From: Polytrichum commune
Lineage: Eukaryota; Streptophyta; Polytrichopsida; Polytrichales; Polytrichaceae
Reading direction: 5' to 3'
Assembly: GCA_950295325.1 (NCBI GenBank)
Contig: OX485807.1
Coordinates: forward strand, 36,052,440 to 36,116,439
DNA: 64,000 bases
Position numbers and translations under genes: made by a program. This document shows, one piece after another, positions 22,120 to 34,300 of this stretch (positions are counted from its first letter, which is position 1; every line of letters begins with the position of its first letter). A model generated the notes under the pieces. That model made no database searches. It worked only from the letters and a program-made list of their open reading frames with translations, and was not told where the DNA came from.

Positions 22120-22157
22120 TTTCTCCACGACTTCTCGTTTCTAGTGTAAAGAGGGCC
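22120..22157 (-). repeat. Right terminal inverted repeat of Harbinger element 2
   Basis: CTAGTGTAAAGAGGGCC at 22141-22157 is the exact inverse of the left end. It is followed by TGA, the second half of the target duplication. Confidence 0.92.
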
Positions 22158-22160
22158 TGA

Positions 22161-22651
22161 CTCCTCCCAAAAAGAAAAGAAAAGAAAAGAAAAGAAAAAG
22201 GCTTGCCACTCGGAGCAGCTAGTCCGCCAATTGCTTCGGCAGCTACGTACCTCGCGACGAGCAGGCTGGCCGCGGCCGCAAGTGGGGCTTAACTTAAGGG
22301 GCTTGACTTAATTTACATCCTGGATTGCACTCAGCTTTAGAATCTTTGCCGATGGATCTGCTACCACACCGCGTGCGTCGCCGATCGGTAGGACTCGGGG
22401 CCCCCGAAATAGATAATATGGCAATCCAGCTTGTCTCATACGGCCCACATTGCAGGCATAAGTTGTTTCTGCTGCAGTTCCTGCACGCACTCCGGCTGGT
22501 GCATTCGGGGCCGACGAAGGTCATTTATCGGCTGCGAGGAGCAACGTCTGCAAGTCTCTTTTTCTGAGGCTGGAGCTTTGAGATTTGGTTGCGAAGATAG
22601 AGAGGGGCTTTGAAAAATTTGGTTGATCAGTTTGGGCTGCGGGAGTTTGAA
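22161..22651. other. Spacer upstream of the phytocyanin gene
   Basis: Begins with an (AAAAG)n-type microsatellite at about 22168-22200. The rest should hold the promoter and 5' leader of the phytocyanin gene; I see no clear TATA box. No ORF here is convincing. Confidence 0.45.
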
Positions 22652-25600
22652 ATGGGATCAAGTGCGTGGGTTTTGGCGTTAGCCCTAGGGTTGGTTGCGG
22701 TGCATACGGTGAGAGCCACCAACTACACCGTTGGGGGGAATGGTGGGTGGACCTCCACGAGCAACTTCAACTACACGGCGCAGTTTGCAAATTACAACGT
22801 CAAAGTCGGCGACATATTGTGTAAGTCCATAAGGATGTGAAAAATCTTCCACAAGCTTGTACCGGTCGAGTAGTTTCCCAGTTACTGGGCAACCAGAGGC
22901 AGAAGGTTGCTGCAAAAGCAGCAGGGGCAGATTCTTGCTTGAGCACTGACGACGGGTTGATTTATGACACTGGGATGCGGAAACTTGTAGGCCGGTGATT
23001 ATTATACGCATTGTTCACCTTCAAGTTTTGAGATTGGCAGGTGAACAATGACGATTGTAATCATCAACGATAAACATTACCAAGCCTTAGAAACTCCGTG
23101 CATAACTTTAAATCTTATGTCATTCCACTGCTTATCTTGTTTGCATTCAGAGGTGTAGTTACTGCATCAGGCAAGTTTGCAACAGTAGCAGGAGCAGAGT
23201 CTGGCTTGAGTGCCGACAGGTAAATGTGTAGATAGCATTATGGAGTTGAATCAGTGCTAAAACTTGCAGGCCGGTGATTTTGACCAAGTTTTGGTCAAGA
23301 TCACCGACAGGTGAACAATTAGGATTCGGAACTTCAACAATGTGCGATGGACGCCTTACAAACTGTATGCAAATCCTTATGATTAAAATGTATCAGTACT
23401 TATGTTGTTTGAGTTCAGAGGTTTAGCATAGACATTCAAGCAGAGCCAGTGCTAGCACTTGCAGGCCGGTGATCCTGTGCATTGTTCCTGCCAAGTTGTG
23501 ACATCAGTACTGCCAGGTGTGTGAAGAAGTATCAAGAGTTCCATCACGAACGAATGCCTTGAAAAGTAGAGGTTCTTAGACGCTTGTCCAGGTTTCCAAA
23601 TCCTCTCAGTGTTAAATGCTTAGCTGCTAGATCTGCCTGAAGCGAAGCTAAGGATTTTAACGCTTAGCAATAAATCGGAGGTTCAGTAGTTAAACTTGCA
23701 AACCGATGCTCCTAAGCATTCTTTCTGAAACTGGCAGGTAAACGCTGAAGATTATAGGCTTTAACGGCGTACGAAAATTTCCTTGAAAACCGAATTAGGG
23801 GAGTAGCCTCAGTTCTACGTGTGTAACACTACCACCAACACTAGTAGGTTGTCACTCTAAAGATTTCTGATTCCTTTCTGCTGTCTCGCAGTTTTCAACA
23901 ACGTCGATACTTTCAACCACTCCGTCGTGGTAGTGCCCACTCAGTTGGCCTACGACACCTGCGATTTTAGTACGGCCACTTACGTCGACATTCTGCAACC
24001 TGGTGACCTCTTGATGGTATTGTAACTCTACCGTCAACACGATTCTGTGCTGGAAAATTTCTGAAATGTGAGTTCTGATTGATACTTTTGCGCACACTGC
24101 ACAGTGGTCGACGGTGCTGAAGATTAAGCTTGCAAGTTTGGTGGGCCAAATTAGAAAAAAAATTGGACCCTTACATGTGTCTAATGGTAACTTGAACTTG
24201 TAGTGATCACACTTGAAAATTCTATAGGTTCAAGTTTGTTGGTGGCTGGGACCAACCTTGAGACAAAAGCTCCAGAATGGAATGCCTGAAATTCCTCTTC
24301 TACCTTGGCCTACCAAACTTGCAAGCTTGAGACTTAGCTTATGTTTTCTGTGGTTGCCAACCCCATGAAGTACTTGCAAGTTAACCTTTTGCTTCCTGGA
24401 GCGTATGATGGTTTCATTTAACCATTCAAAAAAGTAAGTTTTCTAGGGATAAATTTTTATTGCACCTAAAAGAAAGCTGTCGTTGCTGATGATTTTAAGA
24501 TCACATCAATATGGTGGAATTATTTAGTAATTTTCATACATTGAATGTATTCGATCTAGAAACTGTGGTAGATGCATGCAACAAAATGATAGTCCAAACT
24601 TCCAAGATTATGTTAAGAATAGGTATGCACCTTGAGGTAAAAGAAAAGTACATAGAAAATTGACAACTTTCAATCAAAATAATATGAAGGTACTATGCAC
24701 AATAATGTATCAACTAAGGGAAAGGTTAGTTCATTCTTGCCTTCAAATTTTTCTTGTGAACAACCATATTGAAATAGGATTAGTGCCATTGACAAAAAGA
24801 TACTTATGAGGAACACAATGATACCTATTGTGACCTTCCTAGCACCTTCCTTTTGGATAAATTTGCCTTCAGCAGTCATTCATAAGCCCAAACCGGGCCT
24901 CTCATCAGGTAGCTAAGGCTTAAATTCTGTCGGTGCAGGAGTCCGCATGTTCATTCCAACCTTTAAATTAAATCTAATGAAATCTCGGATGATTCTTACT
25001 GACTAATGCCATTGCTGCATGTGTTGTTACGATGTATTCTATGTCATTGTAGTTTTGTATTGATTCCCTTTCATGACATCGTTTCGAGTATGTAACTCTT
25101 GATCCTTATTTTTTCGGCTTCCTCATGTTTCCTTTATCCGACTTAAGCGTTGTCGACGTTAAAGTATCGATGCTTGGATGGTTACGACTGTTCTTCAGCT
25201 TCAGCTCAAGTTGTGTGTGGCAACTCCATGGAACCTGCCTATTAAGCACCGGTAACCGTGCAGGAATTTTCCGTGTGTTGGTTCGTTCCAGCACAGTTTC
25301 TCTGATTGCTCCATCTTTCAATTCTGAAAGCTTCAATGTTGCTACTATTCGACACATTAATTTGCTCGGATTGCTCCATCTTCCGACTCTGACGAAGCCT
25401 TGTCAAATATTGGTACTGCGATTTGTTGTGCAGTTCGCTTTTAGGTACACACATGTGCACCTGAAAGTTTGAACATGGATACTTTTAAGAAGGATATGAT
25501 TGTTCTTCAGCTTGAGTTCAAGTTTGTGTGTGGCAACTCTACGAAACTTGCAAACTATGCACCGCGGAGGAAATTTCGCCTGTTCATTCTCTCCGACATA

Positions 25601-26112
25601 GTATTAACTTGCTCTGATCAATTGCTCATTCTTCCCACTCTGACGAAACGTTGTCAAATGTTGCTACTATCATTATTGTGCAGTTACAATTCGCGTACCC
25701 GCATTTGGAGTTTTATATTATTTGCGGATTTCATTGCAAATTGTATGGCCAAAAGTTGATGTTATCTGTAGCCGCATCCGGACCGGCACCATCACCAATA
25801 GGGTACACTGCTCCGCCTCCATCACCGATTCTGGCAACACCTCCTCCGTCACCCCCAACTCAAGCCTCGACCCCACCCCCAACTCCAGCCTCGACCCCAC
25901 CCCCAACTCCAGCCTCGACTCCAACCTCGACTCCAGCCTCGACTCCTTCGTCCACTCCTCCTGACAACACTACCTACTCTTCCCCTCCCCCTCCCGCGAC
26001 AACGTCTAACCCTTTCGGCAATATCGTCCGGAATGACGCTGCAGGGATCGCTAGATTCGGATGGCTCACCATCGCCGTTGTGTGTGCACTGTCATGCTAC
26101 AATATCCTCTGA
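22652..26112 (+). CDS. Phytocyanin-domain, AGP-type GPI-anchored cell-surface protein (three exons)
   Basis: Exons 22652-22820 (donor GT|GTAAGT), 23892-24016 (acceptor CGCAG, donor ATG|GTATTG) and 25684-26112 (acceptor GTGCAG) join in phase to about 240 residues. In order: a signal peptide (MGSSAWVLALALGLVAVHT), the phytocyanin start NYTVGGNGGWT, FANYNVKVGDIL, the His-ligand strand TFNHSVVVV, YDTCDFS (disulfide Cys) and a ligand loop YIICGFHCKLYGQKL. A Pro/Ser/Thr tail of repeated TPASTPPP follows, with a hydrophobic GPI-type end (FGWLTIAVVCALSCYNIL). Phytocyanins are small blue-copper proteins of the plasma membrane/cell wall; the Gln near the loop end resembles stellacyanins. The loop is odd: C-x2-H-x5-Q instead of the usual C-x4-H-x4-M/Q, so copper binding is uncertain. 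Splice sites and frame look sound, so this is probably a working host gene. The first intron follows the codons for VGDIL, a position I recall for phytocyanin introns. Confidence 0.82.
22880..23760 (+). repeat. Four degenerate repeats in phytocyanin intron 1
   Basis: A block with the core CTTGCAGGCCGGTGAT, followed by ...CAGGTGAACAA, recurs at about 22983, 23264, 23454 and, more worn, 23692. AGCAG..GCAGA.TCTGGCTTGAG blocks precede the first two. Spacing is 190-280 bp. Confidence 0.65.
25189..25690 (+). repeat. Tandem duplication in phytocyanin intron 2 that copies the exon 3 acceptor
   Basis: TGTTCTTCAGCTT.AG at 25189 recurs at 25501, a shift of about 312 bp. Shared landmarks: GTGTGTGGCAACTC, CTCTGACGAA and TTGTCAAAT. 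The first copy carries TTGTTGTGCAG followed by a sequence that would read QFAF. The second carries ATTATTGTGCAG followed by the true exon 3 start (LQFAYPHLEF). Confidence 0.7.
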
Positions 26113-29100
26113 GCAGCAGAAATTGTAGAAGAATTAATGTGGTGAATGTGATCCAAAATCAAAAGCACTTCAGTGCACAGTGGTAATGGTCGGGTATAAG
26201 AATTCGTGAAGTGACCTGATGACAGAGTTCGGGTGATGTGGAAAATGTGCGAAGATGATTCTCGCTGATGAAGTTACTTGAAGAATTGGGTTGCTCAGCT
26301 CCATTGAAAGTGCTTGAACTCCAACGAGTCTGCTCATCCTCCGACCTTGTCTCTATCCGCGGACGTTAATATTCATTCGTAGCTAGGGCACTGGTAATTT
26401 GTGTGTCGTAGATAATGACACAGCATAGAAATTCTGCTGTTGCCCATGTCAGTCTTGAGCGACAATATTCAATTCGTGGGTTTCTTAATTTTCTTCCGAT
26501 TGATCCATGATGTAGCCTCTATCAGTACGAAGTTTCTTCTACATCTTGTGTTCAAAGCGTCTAGTGTTCTAAATGGTTTTGAGAGCTGGCATGGGGAGCG
26601 ACGTGTACCTTTTTTTCCCCGATTCTCAGAGCTTCCACAGATTTTAGGGTTTAGGTTTATTAGGCCATTGATGTGCTGTACTCCGTAGTAGTACTGAAGA
26701 TCGACCAAAACCATACCCGTGATCATGGTTCCGGAAGAACTTTGAGATGGTTTTGAGAGATAGTTTCCAGAGATGTGTGGTCTTCACTTCACAGAGTTTG
26801 CACTGGGTTTATAGGAAATATCATTTGCATGTCACTTGGGTAACCCAATATATAGTTGGGGAGACCTATACGACCACTTCAAGAACACAAGAATCTTCAC
26901 TTTTGATAGTGAATAAAATATTCATATGAGCTCCCAAAATTAGGAGGAAAGTGGCTACAGTTTTAATTTGGATTTACTAACCATCTCGTGCGAAGTGGGT
27001 GGTTCACTTCCCAGAAGAAGTGGCCTAGTAAGAAAAAATAACAATTTAATGTGCTGCCTTATCAGGATCCGTGAGTGCCACGTTCTACTATTGCACATCA
27101 CTTTATTGCATCTAGTGTTGCTTACAATTAGAATTATGTACCTATGATATTCCTTTATTGCATTTCAAATTGGTTGTTTCGACATGGCTGGGGTGAAACA
27201 ACCCGTACTTTGGTACCTTGGTGGACGAATCTGAAGAGAATTGATCAAATTACACAAGTATCTGTGTGATACTAACTCTGCAAACCAAAACAAATTTCAT
27301 TACTATGTGTATCTTACACCTTACAGAATGTTGTATGCTTCTATTCCTACGCCTGGTGTGCTCATTTGATCTAAGTAGTGTATTGCCATATCTAGTAAAG
27401 ACTACTCTTCTCCAATATACTACACTCGCTAAGATAATCGTCTCATCTCTCATGAACTAAACTATATTTTCTTGTAATTCTTTGGTGTTGATGAGAAACA
27501 TCCATTGTGATGATTGACGGACGTTACTGCTACCTTCATCAAAATCAATCCGCGAGACTGTCATCCCAAGCCAAGATGTCAACCTGGGGTTTAGGCCGGT
27601 TGATGCAAGTGCCGGTCCCAACCTCTCCCGCTCGTTGCTGCTATTGAGCTCTCAAGGTGCTCTTGTCTGCCAACCATAGGTAGCATCATTGAGGGCATGT
27701 GGATCTCATGGTCGCTACACAAACCTCAACACAACATCAACACCAACACACCATTTATTAAAGCTTGACCCTAAGGTAAGGGTGCGACGGTGGAAGGGTA
27801 TTTCTAGATTTTGTTTCCATCTACACACAGAAGTCTCGTGGAGCTTGTCTCCGAAGGCTTAAGGAGATGCTATCAACTCCAACCAGGATGTGTTATGTGT
27901 GTTTGTGGGGGTTTTGAGAAGGATTTTAGATTTTATGTGTGGGGAGAGTGTGTTTAGGTCACTTGGTGAAGTAATTCGGAATGCACAAGATATATGTGGG
28001 TTGAGATCCTGTTGATTCACAGTTTAGGATGATAGTGTGGAGATTCTGTTTTTACTTGGGGTAGTGAGATCTGTGATGGAAGGTGTCACTTGGTTGAAGA
28101 GATTGTGTGCATTTTGGTCAAGAATGGAGCATTGAAGGCAAAAACCATCATTTTTTAAATTTTTAAATTTTTTTTGTTGCCTGTGGAGCCAGAATTGGAT
28201 GAAGAGAAGGTTGTGTACATATGTTTCTGAGATTTGAGTTCATGAATGTATATAACTCGGAGGCACTTTTGAATCCTTCATGATTGTGTTTAAATTGAGT
28301 GAACAGTTAGGAAAGGGGCTTGGACCTAAAATTCTCTACTTAAGGGAGTCAATGCAATCTTTAAAAATCACAAGAATTGTAATAATTGTCAAAGAAATGC
28401 TTTCAAAGGGTTTGAAATGGTGTGTTTACTTGAAGCTGAGGTTGTTGCTCTTACGCACTTTTCCTTCTCCACTTTTTGAGATTGGCTATGAGCTCACATC
28501 CAATAGTCCAAAATCACAAGCTTTTGAGTTTGACATGAACCTAGTTTGATTAGACCATAGTGTTGGTTGTTGTTGGTTTTTTTTTTTTTGTAATTTCTTG
28601 AGTCAGGAATATCAATTTGGAACGTTGTGACAATGCCTTCCACGTGAGATTTGGTCGTGTCAATGGACTTTGTACGAGTTTTGGCAGAAATGATCTGATG
28701 TGTGGGGAAGCAACAAATGATTGTTTTGGATTGTCAATCACAAGGTTGATGTGTTGTTCCGTAGGAGTTGTGTTTATGCTTAAGTATTTAGGCACATCGT
28801 GTAATCTTTTGTCCACAAGACATTATATGTGTCACATGCATATCTAATTGTACATCCAATCTTTCCTTGCCTATATAATGAAATAATTATGGGTTTCTTT
28901 TGCTTTCTCCCATGTGTGGCAATCTCCCGGGAATCTCCACCACACTTGCAAATGTTGATTGTCTCTTTCCCATCCAATTATTGTTGCCATCATTTTGATG
29001 TTCTTTACCTACTTCCTTCAACCTTGCTTCTCCAACAAATTCCTTATAGTTCACCCACTTCTGTGTCTAAGTTTATGAGTTCTTCTAATACTTATTTTGC

Positions 29101-29159
29101 CCATTCCTCCTATTCTTTGCATGTTTGTACATTGTTTTGCACCTTCATTTCATATTGCA
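26113..29159. other. 3 kb without recognised genes
   Basis: The first few hundred bases should be the 3' leader of the phytocyanin gene. No further frame looks coding. A single arm of the 18375 hairpin family lies at about 27189-27225. A TATA-like CTATATAA lies at 28871, about 290 bp upstream of the ATG at 29160. Confidence 0.4.
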
Positions 29160-29888
29160 ATGGAGGACGTTGGAGATTCCAAGCAAGTTGGTGGGATTGT
29201 TGGGGATTGGTCGGTCACTCTGCAACACAATGCTTACAACATTGGAGGGGCCATTGAGCTATGGATGTTGGCGATCCGAGAGTGCTCAACCAATGTTGTG
29301 GATGATATTGTTCAATTGCTCAATCTAGACATGCTCAAGTTGGTTCCCCTATATCCTCATATGTGGGATGTTTATCTAGAAAAATGTCGTGAAGGCAATG
29401 AACTCATTGTCCTAGGGGTTCATTATGTGTGTCATGCTATGGGTTTGCCTAAGCAGTGCACCATGTGGGAGGCGGACATCATTCTTGCTCAAATTCAAGA
29501 TGTCGTTGCAAAGCATTTCCACAACTATCCATAGAGTGGACCTAACTGGGAGATTTTTGATCATGACGAGTTTCTTAGCTATAACTACGAGGATGAGAGT
29601 GATGCTTCCATTAATGGCTACTTTTGCCCAACACATTTGTTTAAATATGCTAATGGGTTGGATTTGTATTGGTTTACATGTCCATTATGTTTTGGTTATC
29701 ATGTGTCATTATATAGGGGTTTCTCCCTTTGCTCTAGTTTCATTGATGGTTTTAGCTTCTGTAATTTTTCTATGTGGGTTTTTGCCAAGAAATATAATAT
29801 AAACTTCATTTTGTTTTGTGTTATGTGGACTTGGTTCCAGTTGCTAGACATCTCTTTAATCTTTGAACGTTTGCTAATAATATTTTGA
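29160..29888 (+). pseudogene. Unknown ORF with one in-frame amber codon
   Basis: From ATG 29160 (MEDVGDSKQVGGIVGDW) a frame runs to TAG at 29532-29534. It continues open in the same frame to 29888 without any indel. The first part is helical and well mixed (NIGGAIELWMLAIREC, then VVDDIVQLLNLDML and MWDVYLEKCREGNELIV). The part after the amber codon is acidic, then has a Cys-rich segment (CPTHLFKYANGLDLYWFTC, then PLCFGYH) that could bind zinc. Beyond about 29700 the composition becomes hydrophobic and probably non-coding. I do not recognise the family. The gene is either freshly broken or the amber codon is an exon limit I cannot see. Confidence 0.4.
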
Positions 29889-31373
29889 ATGTTGCTTCAA
29901 TTTTCTTGAGTCTTTGCTTCAAATCTCCTCATTGTATATTTTTACCTACTAAGTGGCTAATTTGGCGGCCGCCCTCTTGCAACCTCCCTCTTTGGGTTAC
30001 TATGGTGCCCCCCTCTTACCTACCATGTGCAATCATTTAAGCTTTATGTACATTGTTTTATTTCATTGGTATGTGCCTCGATTTCTTCAATTCTTTCTAA
30101 TAATTCCACAAAATCTAGTATAGATACTATGTCCAAGCTTCAAGGCAGACAATTGCACATGGGATCTCCTTTAAAACCACATCAAATATTGCAATATAAT
30201 AGGGCCATGTCCGAATGTTTTTTTTTGGAATTCTATCTCTTAGAATGTTGGGAAATTTTGACAGTTTTTTTAGCAGCTTGTTAAAAAATAACACTGCACA
30301 ATATATTTGAAAATTGCGTGGAATTACAACAATAATGCTTGTACAATCTCCAAAAATGATCATAGGACCCTACTTCTTGGAATTAGGGTGCACAAACATG
30401 GGCATGCTCATGAAATAACATTCCTCAACCGAAATGTAGATTTTGTCCCTTGGAAGCGAATGAAAGTGGATGGGTGGGGGCATGTAATACCCATCACGAA
30501 GAGTTTTTTAAGATGCACTACAACCAAGAGTATGGTATTTCAAAGAGTATCCTATGTAACTTTAAAATGATGTATTGGTGATGGAGCTCATACATAACAC
30601 AAACTACATATGAATACAAATGAAGAAATCAATATAATTTCAAAGTTGTAGTTAGTGAAGCATACCTTGTGCAAAGCTTGAATGGTGCTACAATTTCCAA
30701 TGCCATTTGCAATTGCAAAAATGGATCTTCTTATATGAACTTCTAAAATTTAATCAAAGATGTAGTATCTCTTGTCTAATTCAAGAGCAATCCACACACT
30801 ATAAAATAGGAGCACATTTCTATCTTGAGAAACTATAACTTCTTCATTTTGTATTAGAGCCATGGACACCATCCATTTTCAAACTCTAAACCCTAACTCA
30901 TTTCATTTCTTTTCAAAAATAGCAATGGTAGTTGTCATGTGGTATTTCTTCCTACTTATAGTATTAAGAGGTGGCTTCATGGGAATTGGAGCCAAAAAGT
31001 GATGCTAAAAAATAGTTCTCCAAGCACATGCCAGAGAGGGCTAAAGTCCTCCATGTATTCCACCTCTTAACTATGGTTAAGAACGCGATATTAAACATTA
31101 TGGGACTTTAGGATGATTTTGGGACTTCTGGGATGTATGTGGGGAACTCATGGGGAACTCATGGGGAACTCATTGGGAACTCGTGGACACTTTGGATGGA
31201 CCTGCCCATGCGAGACAAATACTCTTTGCTTCCAATGGGCTTTTGCATAGACTGTCACACAACAGGAGGTTTGCACCCACAATCCTCTTCATTGAAACAC
31301 CAATTCTATGCTAGGAGGCGTCCACTCGATTGAATATTGTGCTATAAATGCTTGTAACATGCCATAACTTAAA
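29889..31373. other. No gene seen
   Basis: AT-rich with no convincing frame. GGGGAACTCAT is repeated three to four times in tandem at about 31139-31180. Confidence 0.4.
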
Positions 31374-34300
31374 TTACTCTACATTTGTGCCTTGGCTTTC
31401 GCAAATTGTGGAGTCCTGTTTGGCCATGGACTCAAAGATGTTTGGCAAGTGAGGTTTGATTTCCCGAGATTGCTCCCATGTAACTTTCTCCATGTAAGCC
31501 AAGTCCGGTATTTTGCTCCCAAGATAGGCTTTTTGCTGAGAGTCAAAGCCAATGTGTTCTGCCGCTAACACCAACATACAAAGGCGGTGTATGCGATCGC
31601 CGAGCAAAAGAGTGCCCGTATATCTCTGTAGAGCAGTTGTCATGGTCCTCTGTAGTCCCATAAACTCGCGCGTTACGTCATGGATCTGCGATGCTAAGTA
31701 GTAAAACTCGTAATCAATGGTACGCTCCCCCATTGTGGGTTCCACTGGGTCTCCTTCATCATTCTGTGGATCGGCAATATGACAGGCTTCCAACAATGGT
31801 GTGATTGGGAGGTTCTCATCCGTGTTGTCATAGACATGGTTCAACATGTCTTCTGAATCACGGCGGAGTAAGTCATCTAAATGGGGCTCGATTGCTTGCG
31901 TAGCTTCCCACATATCGTTCTCTATTAAGTGCAACTCTGGGAGACGTTGTTGGAGTGCCTCCACTTGTGGGATGGTGAGCCCTATATCGGCACTGTATAC
32001 CACCAATCTCCCAAGCATGTGTGCATCCATTCCAACCAAGCGGCATCCTTTATATCTATCTAAAGCAGTGGTCATAAATGATTGTAGTTGCATGAACCGT
32101 TCCATGCACACATCAATATCTGAAGCTAAGTTGTTAAACTCGTCGTCCATACTCCTCCTTTCCATTGGGAGGCCTAACGGGCGTTCCAATTCAGCTGTTT
32201 GCATTCTCGCAATCACCTCCCCGAACCCAGTTGGTTGGGGAGCTGGGGGGGAACTAGCCGGGTTGGGAGGGGCATCCTGACACGGCATTGAATAGTACGA
32301 ACAAGTGTGAATAATGCTTCAACATGTAAGGTACAGATACCTATAACCGAAAACTTAAGCATTTCAGCATAGCATATCTTGGAATATCAAGGAGGAGTTA
32401 TTTTTTGTGCGTAGGAAAATAAGGTTCATGAATAATGACCCTTTTTTCAAAATTGATTGTGTAAAATTTCTTTGTGCGAAAGTCGGTCAGAGCCCATAAC
32501 CAACACATAGCTTCACACATGACCGACAATATCTATGGGAAACAACTTCCCCTCCACAGAGTCATATTGTCCTCGCGTTTTATATATATTCATAACGACT
32601 TCTAGTAAAGCCATGCGCGTTTATGAGCTACTCTACTTGTCGGTGATGGGATCGTTATCGGTTATAGGGTGTCTATACCTTAAGGGCGGATTTACATGGT
32701 GCACACATGGGTTGTTCCTGTGGGAGTGTGCATGCAAGACAAAGGCGCCCTACGCGTTGTGTCCAGTCACAGAAGAGTTTGGGCAGGACAAATAGGTTAC
32801 ATGAAAGGGCAGCTTCCCATGAAGCAGTTATGCAAGACAGAACGAAAACATTCACATGGAGCTTCCGCCGTATCGTTTATGCACTACAAGTTCCACCCAT
32901 ACATGGGGGAGTGCTCGATGATGGATTTACGAAGGACAAGCAAGAACCATACATTGGGTGCAAACAAGCAAGTGGACATGGTAAGCAAAATGAGAGCATG
33001 GTTGACATGTGAACCGACTTGATATAAGACAATGCGTTGGGTATTGGGAGTGTCTGGCCACTTTTATATATTGAGTGTTGCACTAAATTTTGTGTACACA
33101 TATGAATGCCCGTACAATTGGTCACGGGATTGTTTAACTTCTAGCATATTTAGGGTACAGACAAATCATCTGTCCATCACATTGATTGTGGTGTTTTGGG
33201 CCTTCCAAGGGGAGGCTAACCGTTTGCGGACCGTGCTCTGTGTGTGTCGCGAGGTCAGCCAACCCCGCATGCAATAGATTGACGCCTCTTGAATTAGGAC
33301 CTCTTGACTCAATAAGCTCTATTTGATGCTCGCGGGTGGAAGGTGGTCCCAATGGTTTCATATTGAAGTCAGCACCTTGCGCGTTCAAAAGAATCGTTGG
33401 CACTGTGGTCGTGATAGGTTGTGGGTCATAAGTTCTGCCAATGCTCGCCAATCCCGCACGTAACATGTGAACACCCCTTGAGTTAGGGCCTCTTGATTCA
33501 ATGAGGGAGATTTGGTGGTCGCGTGTAGAGATAGAGCGCAGGACGGGCAATGTTTCACAAGGGGATGCACAATCTTCCACTGCGGGTTCCATATTGAGAT
33601 CAACACCCTGCACGGTGACAAAGTGACACGCATTTATTTGGCTTACTAATTTACATACACTCGTGCATACATATACACTCATGCATACATATACACTCAT
33701 ACACTCATATACACTCATACACACATATACACCCATACACCCATACACATATACACATATACACATATACACCCATACATATATATGTTTGCAACTTATC
33801 ATGATTTCATAACTCGCATATGCGGTAGCAACTGAACCAAAATTGCGTACACATGCACGTTCAAGCGAGTCTGGATTTATACAGATTCAAGTATACTTAT
33901 GCTAATGACCCTGAATTGGTAATGAAATGTGTGTTTGATATTACAATAACCTTTACACAATAACGTTGTCGAAACAATAAATGACACAATAATAAATTAC
34001 CAGAGTTGATCCATCAGTCCATTGCACATGGTGCAAGTTGTTCTTCACTGGTGAAACCTCCATTGGGTTCCGCGACTCTGAAACTTGTTTCGCCTCTATT
34101 GGACCGCATGAGAGCCCCGAAGTGGGGCACGCAAAAGCTGATGGCGTGGAACTGGATGGTGTGTACCCAGCAGGAGGAAGCTGAAGATACCATAAAATAC
34201 AATGTTACTAGACATACAATCCTACTTATTTCTTTGCTACTTCTATTCGATCGATTTGCAACTTTTCTACAATTTCCGAGTCGGTTTCTTCGAGCCCGTT

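Larger units (their letters stand above)
18716..22157. mobile_element. Complete PIF/Harbinger element (element 2), 3.44 kb
   Basis: The left end GGCCCTCTTTACACTAG (18716-18732) is exactly inverted at the right end (22141-22157). Weaker complementarity continues for about 20 more bases. Both ends are flanked by TGA (18713-18715, 22158-22160), a 3-bp target duplication typical of Harbinger. Inside, the two expected genes converge: a Myb-like gene on + (18984-20447) and the DDE transposase on - (20448-21863). They are separated by about one base. Perfect outer repeats and an intact target duplication suggest a fairly recent insertion, yet each gene carries one nonsense codon. Confidence 0.92.

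Noticed and set aside
24083-24140. FCAHC...KIKLA remnant as the end of phytocyanin exon 2
   Set aside because: It needs stops to be skipped and a frameshift; the exon at 25684 gives a full in-frame ending with a GPI tail.
24670-24879. 69-aa minus-strand ORF with one membrane-like segment
   Set aside because: It lies in intron 2 of the phytocyanin gene, is short and lacks any other support.
33660-33802. VYVCMSVY-type N-terminus of the 33802 frame
   Set aside because: It is the translation of the CATACA microsatellite; the exon is better started at the acceptor at 33607.
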